Source of the DNA: Planctomycetota bacterium
GTDB lineage: Bacteria > Planctomycetota > Phycisphaerae > Phycisphaerales > UBA1924
NCBI GenBank assembly: GCA_018242605.1
Contig: JAFEBP010000005.1
Coordinates: forward strand, 960,027-1,018,480
Direction: 5' to 3'
DNA length: 58,454 bases
Shown one piece after another: positions 19,101-25,484 of the stretch. The position numbers and the translations under genes are program-made. Position 1 is the stretch's first letter. Each line of letters starts with the position of its first letter. The notes beneath the pieces were generated by a model. It was not told the DNA's origin and did not search any database. It saw only the letters and a list, made by a program, of their open reading frames with translations.

Positions 19101-20354
19101 GACGAAGGTCTGCATCTGGATTTCCCCGCCCGCGCCGTCGGGGGTGTCCAGGAGCATGACGAGATCTTCCACCGTCTTGATGCGCGAACCCGAGCCCACT
19201 GCAACGATCGAGTTGGTCCGCGGATCGGCGGCCAACTGCACGCCGGTCACCTGCTGCTCCTGCAGCGTTCGCTTCTGGCCGTCCTTGTCGACGATCACCG
19301 TGGTCACGCGTTCGCCCACCAGGCCGCGGAGTGCACCCAGCACGGCGTCCGCCTGGGCGTACTTGAGCGGGAAGAGGCGGAACGCGGAGTCTACCGGACG
19401 CACGTTGTCGATCGCACGCACGATCTCGCGGATGCGGCGGACCTGCGCGGCGGTTTCCACCACGACGACCATGTTTTGCGCCGGCACCGCGATCACGCCG
19501 CCGAAGGGCCCCACCATGGCCTTGATCTGCTCGGTCACGGTCTCGGCCCGCGCATTGTCGAGCGGGATGCTGACGGTGACAATCTGATCGGGCGTGGCCT
19601 TGTCGAGATTCGCCACGTCCGTGACCGGGGCGGGCTTCTTCATCGAATCCTGAAGCGTGGCCAGGTAGAGGTACTGATCCTGCTTGCGCAGATGCACCGC
19701 GAACCGCTGGAGATTCAGGTTGAGGATGGACAGCGCATCCTCGAACGGGTACGCCGAGGAACTGACGAAGGTGATCGTGCCCTGCGGTGCGGGCGCTTCA
19801 AAGATGATCGGCACGCCCGCCTCGCGTGCAAAGAAATCGAGCACCTGATCCACCGGTGCGTCCTTGAAGTTGAATGAAATTCCGGTGGGCTTGACGGGCG
19901 CCGCGGCAAGCGTGGGCTGCGCGGCGGCCGCCGGCTGCGCCGGGGCGGGCTTCTGTTCCGGCGCGGGCTGCGCTGGGGCCGCAGGTGCAGGCTGCGCCGG
20001 CGGGGTGGGCGCTGGCTGCGCGGGCGCCTGCCCCGCGGGCTGACCTTGCGGCTGGGCCGGAGGAGACGTTGCGGGCGGAGTCGCGGGTTGGGCGGGGATT
20101 GGAGTCGCGGGCGCGCCAGGAGGCTGCGCTTCGGGCACGGACGCCTTTGCGGGTGCCGCGGGCGCGGGCTCATTCTTGGGCGCGGCAGGCTGCTCAATCT
20201 TCGTCGGATTGGCCGGTGTCTGAGGCAGCGCCGGCTCCGTCGCCTTCGGGGGCGGAGGCGCAGCCTCCTGATAAGCGAAGCTGGAGACGGCGAGGCCGGC
20301 GCAAGCCGCCAGCGTCGCCGAGAGCCGCAACCGTCTGTCGTTCAGAGTCGACAT
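7131..20354 (-). CDS. Giant secretin (GspD/PilQ family) with about 46 tandem N1-type domains
   Basis: 4,407 residues. Order: signal peptide ending near residue 27 (SSFA); Pro/Ala/Gln-rich linker about 30-155; an N0/STN-like domain about 156-235; about 46 repeats of 80-odd residues (258-4072) of the secretin N1 type, each with a strand, an ADA-xx-L helix, a TNSLIVSA-like strand and a helix ending LDxx; the secretin channel domain (4073-4302) with VNNNQKAEINVG, VKDGQSVVIGGLI, KVPFLGDIPVLG and TELLVIVTPRVI; and a Pro-rich tail. Classical secretins have N0 plus one to three N1-type domains and about 650 residues. ATG 20354 is chosen because GGGAGAGAG precedes it and a signal peptide follows; the longer open frame to 20567 adds 71 residues unlike a signal. 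The frame is uninterrupted over 13.2 kb and ends in an ATGA overlap with the lipoprotein gene. Confidence 0.95.
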   Translation of the reverse strand: MSTLNDRRLRLSATLAACAGLAVSSFAYQEAAPPPPKATEPALPQTPANPTKIEQPAAPKNEPAPAAPAKASVPEAQPPGAPATPIPAQPATPPATSPPAQPQGQPAGQAPAQPAPTPPAQPAPAAPAQPAPEQKPAPAQPAAAAQPTLAAAPVKPTGISFNFKDAPVDQVLDFFAREAGVPIIFEAPAPQGTITFVSSSAYPFEDALSILNLNLQRFAVHLRKQDQYLYLATLQDSMKKPAPVTDVANLDKATPDQIVTVSIPLDNARAETVTEQIKAMVGPFGGVIAVPAQNMVVVVETAAQVRRIREIVRAIDNVRPVDSAFRLFPLKYAQADAVLGALRGLVGERVTTVIVDKDGQKRTLQEQQVTGVQLAADPRTNSIVAVGSGSRIKTVEDLVMLLDTPDGAGGEIQMQTFVLSSMTPEAAVPKINALFSSLEPKKRPTIIPIAEGSKVSIVGPTSLLAQAASFLSQLDPGSGPAGSPAATRERRAMTIKLKYATPQQVEAVVSRLLSPRQNSVVKFAVTPDGKGLVVAGPDADVDNFEQLVTAMDVPADADREVRLARITGAEPDKILAKVQELYQKTGKAERQPVQAMLDKDSRTVTLIGPKVALNEFVQLMTSTQSAANVDLEVRRFTLKQSRPSVLAAKLSRLAAPLLTPADGSQFVEPQFDAADEVKTLVVRALPGQFAVLSGLVEQLDGQESGANDVRVVRLATGDSAALLARAQKLYTERTTGMSQDQAGPVKTDLDAASGCVVISGNAAGVRLFADTLTQAQQLVPPTRTTRVIDVHNVPAVKVLEGLTELLHAAEPVDPARKVPDPTIQVIERSNSLLITAEEPQHRVIADFLTRLDRLETTSLPPLKLLQLRTAESVAIAAMLTEQYGKRSQTERSAKPVEVRADAGTNTLIVSAHPDLFEEIKNFVEEINKDKTAAKRITEIFPLKVAKASDVASAMERLYPEPPIPTDRTGRPQPWLKQPREVQVSAEPNSNALIIDAPAERMESLRELAGKLDRVELPPAAQLQTYRVHGASLDAVARTLRAMSDRGIMAEPAQPGKQPVQVLIETEPKSGTLIVAGDQRTFETVEKVLADLSLVPVEKGLRIIPIANQKAAAVRTRALAIYDAQVSQIPGANPIDVTVDEASNSLMVVADKESMDRFAKVMDELQRQTGPAREVRLLELKVAKAEEVVGFLRDLVKSSEALMIRGGAEPSFEVIEATNTIMAAAQPSQFPIIDALVKSLDNRQMAEKPPMRIMRLRSTDAANLAAVLQREYDKRPAEQRGKQPVTIEADPGTNTLIVSAQADVLPEIEAIVARLNEMDAAGAEGREIRIFPLKVARAEELGQTIDQMFPEPPVPLDPRTRQPRPDLKPAREVVVRADRATNSLIVDAPAKRLAGFEQIVKSLDQAKVADDLTLRTYRMKRADASAVAATLRSLATSGSLGNAGKSAAAPVTVSVDAPTRTLIVSGPTEIFAAVEDVVNKVDAAPEMPASDLKLYPLAKARADRLAPVVQRLLAARARELVTSQGKGGAEDEKLVEVTADAASNTLIVSAPREIIAIADGVIKSLDADSIATATEVRVFRLGKGSAETSAKAVAAAIKAQASPGEPDATVTPEPASNTIVVVGTTAQLERAAKLIESLDVAVDKEGMGVKSITLKHARAESLAPVLEQVLARESALDKLPEWAKMQAIARGAEEKPKVHVAAEPRMNAIVISGPRAVLDVAEQVVAELDIEGGASPDGGRPVRVISLRNADATELAANLSAVFADEKGKEAPPTVRVDAQSNSLIIRGSQAQMATVDELVKKLDNATVNSSRQLRMIPVDKSRVDAELLARTLKRLIEQQGGAKVEVISTDELLKRQGKDVPKKSSLLWNLDGPVPVKAAVFAAAMAIATEPEVVGPPSSNDNPDDTDATIAIDSATNSIILVGPPRLTDRLAELAAELQKQMPAEPVAVHVVTLASTTDAQPIAQLVNQTLTQIGRHSINNPGGFSGPVSVTADPAGAALIVLANDADFSTVASLITSIAQLDNAAEVTVKMYPLANITAQRAVQSVRDLFSTEPRGQQARRVRAVDVTLAGPAGPVAGRIDPASVKLTADATGASLIVSAPASAIPLIDRLIETLDQSPVKDRLAIRRYQMTHASADELARTFAQLLDAQRQGPATTELPTARFVADARTNSLFVTASAAQHEEVTRLLAAADATTEAPNAELAIITLQQATPSVVQRIVEEVVVGKDPAKKSRVFLSSQDGSNIFVVRAAPDIVTQVKAIVAQVDAAETGGLPVRSVKLEKADASAVATALQKFFTDRAAVSARPGQKVVNRVAVVGDKRTGTLVVSSSDEDFAQVQSLVKTFDSPSPSQDFQLKIIPLKNARVGDLGETIKNMIDEVRWTSTVTNRQQQGDEHQLFVEVNDASNSIVLMGRGEQIAVVEKVLAALDQEPIQRAAMAIKSVEVKNADLAAIRTVLERAFSTPGWRPWRGADPAAVTVQIDKLRRAVILVGKTEQVEKAMAYVKELDAGPTGKERLIEAVALTHARADRAAQNLRQFFMDRAKGQGIEGPGVSVIGSPDGNVLIVSAEEGDMKVLHDLVAQIDQPDAGKDRRIEVFVLQNGAAKDTAEVLRSMFAKNGDGQERVNVTPQPSTNSVIVSAPSTTFDEVAALLKQLDAPPKAEEANIETVALTTARAQDVAQAVKAALPPNVKVVVTPVVRSNSLMLTGSKEAIALVMDQVKKIDKEPLRSGQVFRRYTLAAADAQDVAGTIQDVVRARPRNATEPEASIDYSRPDNTITVYASADQIDEIEKIIKELDLPAAQDRATEFVKLEFANAEQTANALKVFYGRFAPEAVTPAARNVTILPDPLSNSLVIRADKGQWEGIRALLSKLDTKEYDTKRQLAVIALTHADAVSIAKALNEGFRAPLEEQLRQAQARAVAQRAPGNRNQQFPEATVLVDAEGVPTVSAEPQTNSLVVFAGSRDLSRIEEIVKQLDVSGFANMPAARIIALKSGKPTAVATTIRELYLNKLDRAQQTTIGPRSVLVIGDDASGALIVRADDEKFAQIKALAETLEQQGQIGRVMPHVVRLKTIAAGRIRPTILNTFTETAKQQGETLAVEVDRAGNALIIACSDRLLTEIKKVIDELDTLPPGTDKTGPVAGLNQSVFVIDINNNSPADIKKMLEDMGLTKPQAVDRPGVVAEPITIVTLSSRRALAVVASAADGAAVESLVKALDVAPVDANQIVAVIPLRMASAKPVVDTLTSMLKPSDQSVDTGPAKALAEHVRRLGISKAGVDQSGAQVDLSKPIRLIADVEANSVIVASTQANVDAMREMVRLIDTLPVGDAVIVRIFTLSNASAQRVKQVVDQLFTQGEALRRLPGTKRQGLPPTATGQALAGDIAVAIDERTNTLVVAGREEGVALVEVLIKDLDSDRAASWIEPTILPLKHADASQLAKKLQEVLVRGLTLTPEAVGLQKQYGRLRMTLDGKAVDPADKGAAIQADLFAPVTGLVISAEEQLNALIVVGTPANLQVVKALVGQLDVEAASAANTVRLFPLQYAASERVSSVLRDMFRQRETLPDQRPEDRLIISSDVRTNSLIVSTSPKSFAMLEGVLKTLDGEKANFSVGMHVVPVQNADVKLLAPRIDRLMKERLSAAAQSGSVRNPLDAFSIEPEPVSNLLIVACSDENLQVVKELVTALTADAAKMAAGERVDVVQLTKARAAEIAQSLTSLYADKENQRRGQGAVAITPNERLNALVLSGNEQDMIELRSLAKKLDSAEVAMKQQIKWIELRSANATEVVTLIQSVIAGRPVGGGRGVGARQATKLQFLRDTVAGDIAAAQGRKPSEAEVDGAIRDQVTLTPDARTNSIWITAPEPMVKLVMEMIEDIEKSSAGARRIERFTLVNADARQMAELLKDTFKLEQRGNAMVLLPTGQRRGADGANATDEPDSAPTVTAVPDERQQLSIAVDARTNTLIVSGTEEYLELVRKVVSELDGITANERERRVYSLRNAKAKEIETTLKSYFKSDSDTERTTLGPQLSGSLMRRLEQEVTVVGDEKSNKLVISTSPRYMQTVISIVNELDTPPPQVMIQVLLAEVTLDSSEQWGMDVSVGPFGGDAYKVGFLGAGTGVATALGVPNLSVSSADFSILIRSLEAQGKLEVLSNPQVTVNNNQKAEINVGDEIGVAGNTERSSVGSLISSVQRIPVGIIMNVTPSISDDGFVRMDINPEISQLTNRTTQINRDQTAPIITRRKVDTVVTVKDGQSVVIGGLIQTTMENRRTKVPFLGDIPVLGVPFRSKLEESKKTELLVIVTPRVIPNLPGSVHGDIEDVTDQTVNRLEDPSRVLDYLERIKADVKARREKAMQRPPEEPVPDPAATIPSPEPLRPDYGPPLQAPAPARSPEQPAPSDGPQVVPPPKEPEP
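8141..19583 (-). repeat. Array of about 46 secretin N1-type domain repeats
   Basis: Counting by eye gives 46 units averaging 83 residues. Most show the core A/D-xx-TNSLIV-xA followed about 20 residues later by LD. Units are well diverged, so this is an old array, but higher-order copies are visible: units 9-10-11 match units 14-15-16 in order, including the same proline-rich insertion (MERLYPEPPIP against IDQMFPEPPVP), and units 22-24 follow the same pattern more loosely. Unit 21 has an insertion with a hydrophobic stretch (VKAAVFAAAMAIAT). The exact count may change by one or two under profile search. Confidence 0.85.
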
Positions 20355-20559
20355 GAACTCTCTCCCTGCTGGCCCGGCGTGGTGACAGCACTGTACCGGG
20401 CGGATAACAACACACCGAACAATCGCCCCCACCGGCGAATCACGAAGCCAAAATGTCCGACGCCCCCCGGGTTGCATCAGCGAAGCCCCGGCCACCACGC
20501 CGAAGCGATCCAACCCGGCCCTCGCCCGAACTCGGGCGAACCTGAGACCTATCAGTGTA

Positions 20560-21549
20560 CTACCCAACCGGCTTGCGCGACGCCAAAGTCTCCCCGTTCT
20601 TTAACTCAAATCGCTTGCCGCCGATTTCCAATACCGCCCGCTCCCCTTCTCCAGAAACAAACACGGCATCCAGAACCGTGGCCCCTTTCTGCACCGTGAG
20701 ACGCTCGCCCGTCTTGACGTGCACAAAGAACGCCTCGGGGCCGTGGCTGCCCTGAACCACCCCGGTCAGGCGCCAATCCTCATAAGGAGGGAACCGCTGC
20801 GGCGCGGGAGCCGGGGTGGCCTGATCGGGAGCCGCGGCAACTTCCACTTTCGGCGGCCCGGGCTTGGGAGCGCCAGGCTTGGAAAATGCAAGCCGAGAGC
20901 GGGCCGCGGCGACCATCGCCTCGCGCGCAGGGGGCGTTGGCGTCACACTGGGCTCCACGTCCGGCCCCGAAGCAAAGAGCGGCGCGAACAACGTGGCCAC
21001 CTCGAGCCGAAGTTCGAACCGATCCCGCTCCTTGTTCGCGGGCTTGACTGTGACGCCCTCGATCCGGTGAAGCCAGGGCTGCGACTCCGCCGCCGCGAGC
21101 GTTCGGAGCACCTGTTCAAGCGTGCCCGTGCCGCGGAGATTGCCTCGCAGCACTTCGAAATCCGCGGGCTTGCGCAGCGCCGTCTTCAGCCCGCTCGGCA
21201 CGCCCTTGGTATTGAGCAAGGGGCTGGCGACCGCCTGGGGCTCGCCGTGATCCACCGTGACGTTGGAGAGCCCATGGGTCTCGGCGATGCGAGAAAGGCC
21301 ATCCCGAAACCTGGCGCTCACGGCGTCGAACTTGGAACCCAGCGTCGACTGCCCCGCCCGCTCCACACGTTTGGCGAGTTCAAACTCGCCGCGAAGTTGC
21401 TTCTCGTAGCCGCTGGCGGCTGCCTTGGAGTCTCGGATCTGTTCCAGGATTCGATCGCGCGGACCCGCGTACATGGAGCGGTAGCCGATCAGCCCCGCAC
21501 CCGCGACGGCCCCCGCCGCGGCAATCGTCAGCCACATCGCTCGCGTCAT
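20560..21549 (-). CDS. PilO-PilP-like fusion protein
   Basis: 329 residues. One N-terminal membrane helix (about 5-24) is followed by a charged, probably coiled-coil stretch (30-75), an alpha/beta region typical of PilO/GspM, a Pro/Ala linker (about 195-250), and a C-terminal domain of 76 residues (254-329) starting YEDWRLTGVVQG and ending ELKNGETL, resembling the beta domain of PilP/GspC that contacts secretin N0. In type IV pili PilO joins PilN in the inner-membrane platform and PilP links it to PilQ; here both appear in one chain. The start overlaps the TGA of the PilMN gene (ATGA, 21546-21549), giving coupled translation. The secretin gene follows after 205 bases. Fold assignment is by pattern and gene order, with weak sequence similarity. 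Confidence 0.75.
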   Translation of the reverse strand: MTRAMWLTIAAAGAVAGAGLIGYRSMYAGPRDRILEQIRDSKAAASGYEKQLRGEFELAKRVERAGQSTLGSKFDAVSARFRDGLSRIAETHGLSNVTVDHGEPQAVASPLLNTKGVPSGLKTALRKPADFEVLRGNLRGTGTLEQVLRTLAAAESQPWLHRIEGVTVKPANKERDRFELRLEVATLFAPLFASGPDVEPSVTPTPPAREAMVAAARSRLAFSKPGAPKPGPPKVEVAAAPDQATPAPAPQRFPPYEDWRLTGVVQGSHGPEAFFVHVKTGERLTVQKGATVLDAVFVSGEGERAVLEIGGKRFELKNGETLASRKPVG

Positions 21550-23141
21550 GGCTTCCCGCCTTTCGAGGCCGCCGGCTTGGGTGTGGCCGTCGAGTTCTGC
21601 GGCGATGCCGGCGGTACCGGGCTGGGCAGCCGAGCGGTCAGGCGAATTGAGAATTTGTCGGGGACATCGGGCCCCTGACTTTCAACCTCGTAGAGCCCCG
21701 CGCTCAGAAGGCGCTCACGAAGCTCGCTGGCGATCTGACGCGAATCGACCTTTCCGTCCAAATCGAACGTCACCGCAGTCTTGGCGGACCAAGTTCCATC
21801 GAGGTACGCGCCGCCCGAACCCGAAGAGAAGGCCGGAGTGGCCGAAATCCGCGCGGTCACCTGATCCAACTGCCCGGAAGTGCGGTCAGGCATGAGCCCG
21901 CCCAGATGCTCAAGGTACGCGAGCCAATCGGCGTTCGCGCCGGCCCATCGCTCAAAGTGGCTCACCCGCGCATGCTTCACAAAGAACTGGTCTAGTTCCT
22001 TGCGAGCGTTCTCCTCGCGTTGCTGGGCCTCGGCGAGTTCCGTCCGCAACCGACCCAGCTTGCGGTCGGCGGTGATGAAGCCCACTCCGCCGATCACGAT
22101 CAACCCAAGCATGGCAACCAGCGCCGCCTGGCGTCGCCTCGCCGCCGTGTCCGGGAGCCGCCTCGGGTTGGCGAAGTCCATCGACGGACGTTCGAGCACG
22201 GTCTCCGCGAGCATGCCCACAAGCGGCGCGGCGAGCGAACGGTCAGACTCTGGCATGTGCGCGGGCCACTCGACATACGCCGGAGCCCCGATCATGTCCC
22301 ACGAGCACGACAAACCCGCGGCGCACCGTTCGCCGACAGCACGGGCCAGTTCCCCTTCGCCCACAACCCCCACGAGTTCAGCGTCGCCTCCAGGCTTGGA
22401 GGCCCGATAGCTCATCCACGTGCGTTTCGCTTCAACGGCGACTTTCTCAGCGAAGGCGTCGAACTCCGCCTTCGCCACCGGACGCGGGATATCAACCGCG
22501 CGAGCAAAGGTCATGACGCCGTCCTCAACCACCACGAACTCGGTGGACCCCGAGCCGATCGCCAGCCCTAGCACGGGCGCTGCACGCCGCTGCGACAGTT
22601 CCGCCAGCACCGCCGCGGCACCAAAGCACCGCAGCCCGATCCGCCTGAGCTTGAGCCCGGCCTTCGCCGTCACCTCGCGGCACCACGCGACCCGGTCGGC
22701 GGGCATCGCGCCCGCCATCACGATTCGGGAGGTCGCCGCGGCGGACCACGAGCCGAGTTTGGGGCCGCCGATGGGGAGGTAATCGATCGACGTGCCGTCC
22801 AGCGGCATCGTCAGTTGCCGCCGCATCTGCAGGCGAACGATCCCCGCGAGTTCCGCGTCGGTGACAGTGCCGGCTTCGCTTGTTGGAATGGTCAGTTGCT
22901 TGAGAACGATGTCGCCACGCGAAACCGCGAGCACCACCCGCCCTCGCGGCAGCCCGGCCCGCTGGAACTCGCTGCCGATCCACTCACCCACCGCCGCGGC
23001 GGAGTCAGCGGCCACCGTCTCCGGACGCACGGCCGTGAGCCAGCGCTTGACGGCGATGCGCGTACCGGAGACCGCGGCGGTGATCGCGATCAACCGCGGC
23101 CCCTCGAGTTCCAGCACGCTGAATTCCCGGCTCACTGCCAT
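21546..23141 (-). CDS. PilM-PilN-like fusion protein
   Basis: 531 residues from ATG 23141; a TTG at 23177 would add 12. Residues 1-315 look like the actin-fold PilM/GspL cytoplasmic domain, with a phosphate-loop-like GLAIGSGSTEFVVVEDG (192-208). Residues 320-330 (SMDFANPRRLP) resemble the PilN peptide that docks into PilM, then a membrane helix (338-357), a coiled coil (360-390) and a periplasmic alpha/beta domain. In most bacteria PilM and PilN are separate and bind each other; T2SS GspL is the natural fused equivalent. It is the first gene of the minus-strand assembly locus PilMN-PilOP-secretin-lipoprotein. No strong ribosome site is visible for either start. Confidence 0.8.
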   Translation of the reverse strand: MAVSREFSVLELEGPRLIAITAAVSGTRIAVKRWLTAVRPETVAADSAAAVGEWIGSEFQRAGLPRGRVVLAVSRGDIVLKQLTIPTSEAGTVTDAELAGIVRLQMRRQLTMPLDGTSIDYLPIGGPKLGSWSAAATSRIVMAGAMPADRVAWCREVTAKAGLKLRRIGLRCFGAAAVLAELSQRRAAPVLGLAIGSGSTEFVVVEDGVMTFARAVDIPRPVAKAEFDAFAEKVAVEAKRTWMSYRASKPGGDAELVGVVGEGELARAVGERCAAGLSCSWDMIGAPAYVEWPAHMPESDRSLAAPLVGMLAETVLERPSMDFANPRRLPDTAARRRQAALVAMLGLIVIGGVGFITADRKLGRLRTELAEAQQREENARKELDQFFVKHARVSHFERWAGANADWLAYLEHLGGLMPDRTSGQLDQVTARISATPAFSSGSGGAYLDGTWSAKTAVTFDLDGKVDSRQIASELRERLLSAGLYEVESQGPDVPDKFSIRLTARLPSPVPPASPQNSTATPKPAASKGGKP

Positions 23142-23282
23142 GTGGATTACGTTATGGTCACCGGCCCGCGCGTGCAACCTGGGTCTGTTGACCCTTTTGC
23201 TTTTCTCGCCCCAGCGTCGTCGATACCGTTGCGTGTTTCACGACGGCATTTCTCCCTGACCTCTCACCGCTGAGACCTTTGC

Positions 23283-24128
23283 ATGCACAACAACACCCTT
23301 CATCCCGGAGTCTGCTCATGGTCGCTCCGCGCCGGCAGCCCGGCGGAACTCCTCGTTTCCATCCGCGCCTGCGGCGTGCGTTCGGTGCAGTTGCACCTTG
23401 ACCCTTTGCGCACCGGCGAATGGAGGTGCGACACCACCGCCGGCCTGCTCAACGCGGCCCGTATCCGCATCGCTTCGGGCATGATGTCGATGTCGGGCGA
23501 GGACTATTCGACGCTCGAATCCATCAAGAAGACCGGAGGGCTCCGCCCAGACGCCACGTGGGAGGCCAACCTCCGATCCGCCGAGGGCAACTCCGTGCTC
23601 GCGATGCGACTGGGACTGAGCCTGGTCACGTTCCACGCGGGCTTCATGCCCCACGATCCGGCGGATCCGGAGCGTGCGACGCTCATCGACCGCCTCGCGA
23701 CCTTCGCCGAGGTCTTTGCCTCCCGCCGCGTACGGGTGGCGTTGGAGACCGGCCAGGAAGCGGCCCCGACGCTGCTAGAGGTGCTCAACGAGGTCAACGC
23801 GAAGCTGCCGCCCAACGCTCACGTCGGTGTGAACTTCGACCCCGCCAACATGATCCTGTACGGCATGGGCGATCCGGTGGAGTCAGTCCGCATCCTGGGC
23901 CCGCACATCCTCCAGGTGCATATTAAGGACGCCAACCCCTCCGACAGCTTGGGCGAATGGGGTGCGGAAATGCCAGTGGGCCGGGGCAGCGTGGCATGGC
24001 CAGCGTTTTTCGCGGCGTTGCGAGCGGTCAACTTCCGCGGCGAGTTCATGATCGAGCGCGAAGCCGGAGACTCCCGCATCGCGGATATCACCGCCGCCAG
24101 AGAGTTTCTTGCTGCGCTGCCGGCTTGA
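23283..24128 (+). CDS. Sugar phosphate isomerase/epimerase-like TIM-barrel protein
   Basis: 281 residues of the xylose-isomerase-like/AP-endonuclease-2 TIM-barrel family. Probable metal and substrate residues lie at strand ends: His118 (TFHAG), Glu155 (ALETGQ), Asp186 (NFDPAN), His213 (QVHIKDA) and Glu258 (FMIERE). Family members isomerise or epimerise keto sugars or cleave abasic DNA; the ETGQ, HIKD and ERE pattern is that of the sugar isomerase branch. The substrate is unknown. No signal peptide. Divergent from the PilMN gene (141-base gap) and convergent with the CDGSH gene four bases away. Confidence 0.85.
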   Translation: MHNNTLHPGVCSWSLRAGSPAELLVSIRACGVRSVQLHLDPLRTGEWRCDTTAGLLNAARIRIASGMMSMSGEDYSTLESIKKTGGLRPDATWEANLRSAEGNSVLAMRLGLSLVTFHAGFMPHDPADPERATLIDRLATFAEVFASRRVRVALETGQEAAPTLLEVLNEVNAKLPPNAHVGVNFDPANMILYGMGDPVESVRILGPHILQVHIKDANPSDSLGEWGAEMPVGRGSVAWPAFFAALRAVNFRGEFMIEREAGDSRIADITAAREFLAALPA

Positions 24129-24132
24129 ACAG

Positions 24133-24381
24133 TCAGGGTCGGGGCAACTGAATATCGCCGGAATCGCTTTTGAGTTGGCGGCCCGCAGGGTCGTAGCAGT
24201 ATTCAACCCCCGCGGCCTCCGCCACGCACGACTTGTGCGTGCCGTCGCAGATCGGGAACTTGAGGGAAAGCCCGCACGCGCACACAAAGATCGGCTTGAG
24301 ATTCCCCGCCGCGTCCCTGGGCCAGGTGGTGGGATCGATCTTCACCGGCCCGTTCGCTTCCAAACGCACAGTTCTCGCCAT
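24133..24381 (-). CDS. CDGSH iron-sulfur protein
   Basis: 82 residues with FVCACGLSLKFPICDGTH, the CDGSH motif (C-x-C-x2-S-x3-P-x-C-D-G-T-H) that binds a redox-active 2Fe-2S cluster with three Cys and one His. The hydrophobic residues around it and the short length match small soluble bacterial CDGSH proteins, thought to act in electron transfer or cluster handling. It lies just downstream of the MoxR gene on the same strand (13 bases), so the two may be co-transcribed. Confidence 0.9.
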   Translation of the reverse strand: MARTVRLEANGPVKIDPTTWPRDAAGNLKPIFVCACGLSLKFPICDGTHKSCVAEAAGVEYCYDPAGRQLKSDSGDIQLPRP

Positions 24382-24394
24382 CGCTCGCCTTTCA

Positions 24395-25318
24395 TTACGC
24401 CGGGCTGGGCACCGACTCCAACACTTCCTGCAGCACGCGCTCCGCCCCGCCCGCTCCCGCCGCCGCGCTCCGCAGCACGATGCGGTGGGCGCACACGGGC
24501 ATGAGATTCTCGACGATGTCCTCGGGCGTCACGTAGCCCCGGCCCTGCATGAACGCCCACGCCCGTGCCGCCTGCGACAGCGACAGCGCCCCGCGGGGCG
24601 ACAGCCCGTGCAGCAGCGCGGTATGCCGGCGGCTCGCATTCGCTAGCGCCACCACGTAGTCGATCAAGCTTCGGTCGATTTTCACGTTTTCCGCGCCGTC
24701 CTGCATCTCCAGCACTTCCTTGCGGTGCAGCACCGGCGCCAGCGCGTGCAACGGCCGGTTGCTCGGACGCTCCTCCAGCACGCGGGCTTCGTCCGCCGCG
24801 GCGGGATACCCCAACCGGATCCTCATCAGGAACCGATCCAACTGATTCTCCGGCAGCGGGTACGTGCCTTCAAACTCGAAGGGGTTCTGCGTGGCGACCA
24901 CCATGAACGGCTGTTCGAGGCTCAGCACGCGTCCATCAACAGATACGGTGGCCTCGTTCATCGCTTCCAGCAGCGCCGCTTGCGTCCGAGGCGGCGTCCG
25001 GTTGATCTCGTCCGCCAGAACGATGTTCGCAAAGAGCGGGCCCCGCTTGAACGCGAACTCTCCCGTGTTCTTGTCGTACACCGTGACGCCCAGAATATCG
25101 CTGGGCAGCAGATCGGGCGTCAACTGGATGCGGCTGAACGAGCAGTCCAGGCTCTTGGCCAGAGCGGTGGCCAACAGCGTCTTGCCAACGCCCGGAACAT
25201 CCTCGATCAACAGATGGCCTCGGGCCAGCAGACAACACACCACGCGTTCGATGCTCGCAGGGCTGCCGAACAGAACGCTCGCCATGCTGTCTCGAAGCCG
25301 CTGAATCGCCGGTTGCAT
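24395..25318 (-). CDS. MoxR-family AAA+ ATPase
   Basis: 307 residues. Walker A GVGKT at 43-47, Walker B IVLADEINR at 99-107, sensor-like VVATQNPFEFEGTYPLPENQLDRF and the C-terminal lid domain identify a MoxR/RavA-type chaperone ATPase. ATG 25318 gives the usual family length; the open frame continues 77 residues upstream but that part is Arg/Pro-rich and unlike the family. MoxR proteins normally work with DUF58 and von Willebrand A proteins encoded next to them; none is present here, so its client is unknown. Confidence 0.9.
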   Translation of the reverse strand: MQPAIQRLRDSMASVLFGSPASIERVVCCLLARGHLLIEDVPGVGKTLLATALAKSLDCSFSRIQLTPDLLPSDILGVTVYDKNTGEFAFKRGPLFANIVLADEINRTPPRTQAALLEAMNEATVSVDGRVLSLEQPFMVVATQNPFEFEGTYPLPENQLDRFLMRIRLGYPAAADEARVLEERPSNRPLHALAPVLHRKEVLEMQDGAENVKIDRSLIDYVVALANASRRHTALLHGLSPRGALSLSQAARAWAFMQGRGYVTPEDIVENLMPVCAHRIVLRSAAAGAGGAERVLQEVLESVPSPA

Positions 25319-25484
25319 CGATGCTCGTACTCGAGGGCCATCCGCCGCGAGCCCCCGAACGCCCGGGGGCCGCCTTCGCGCGGTGGCGACTGTAGGAACG
25401 GCGTGCGCTGATGGCGGCACGCGAGCTCCCCAACCGGACGTCACACGCCCGGCCTCCCCGCACCAACGCGCGTCCGTTGTTCGC

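Noticed and set aside
7131..20354. Giant secretin as an assembly collapse or repeat-expansion artefact
   Set aside because: Units are well diverged at DNA and protein level, the frame is intact throughout, and the signal peptide and channel domain sit at the correct ends.
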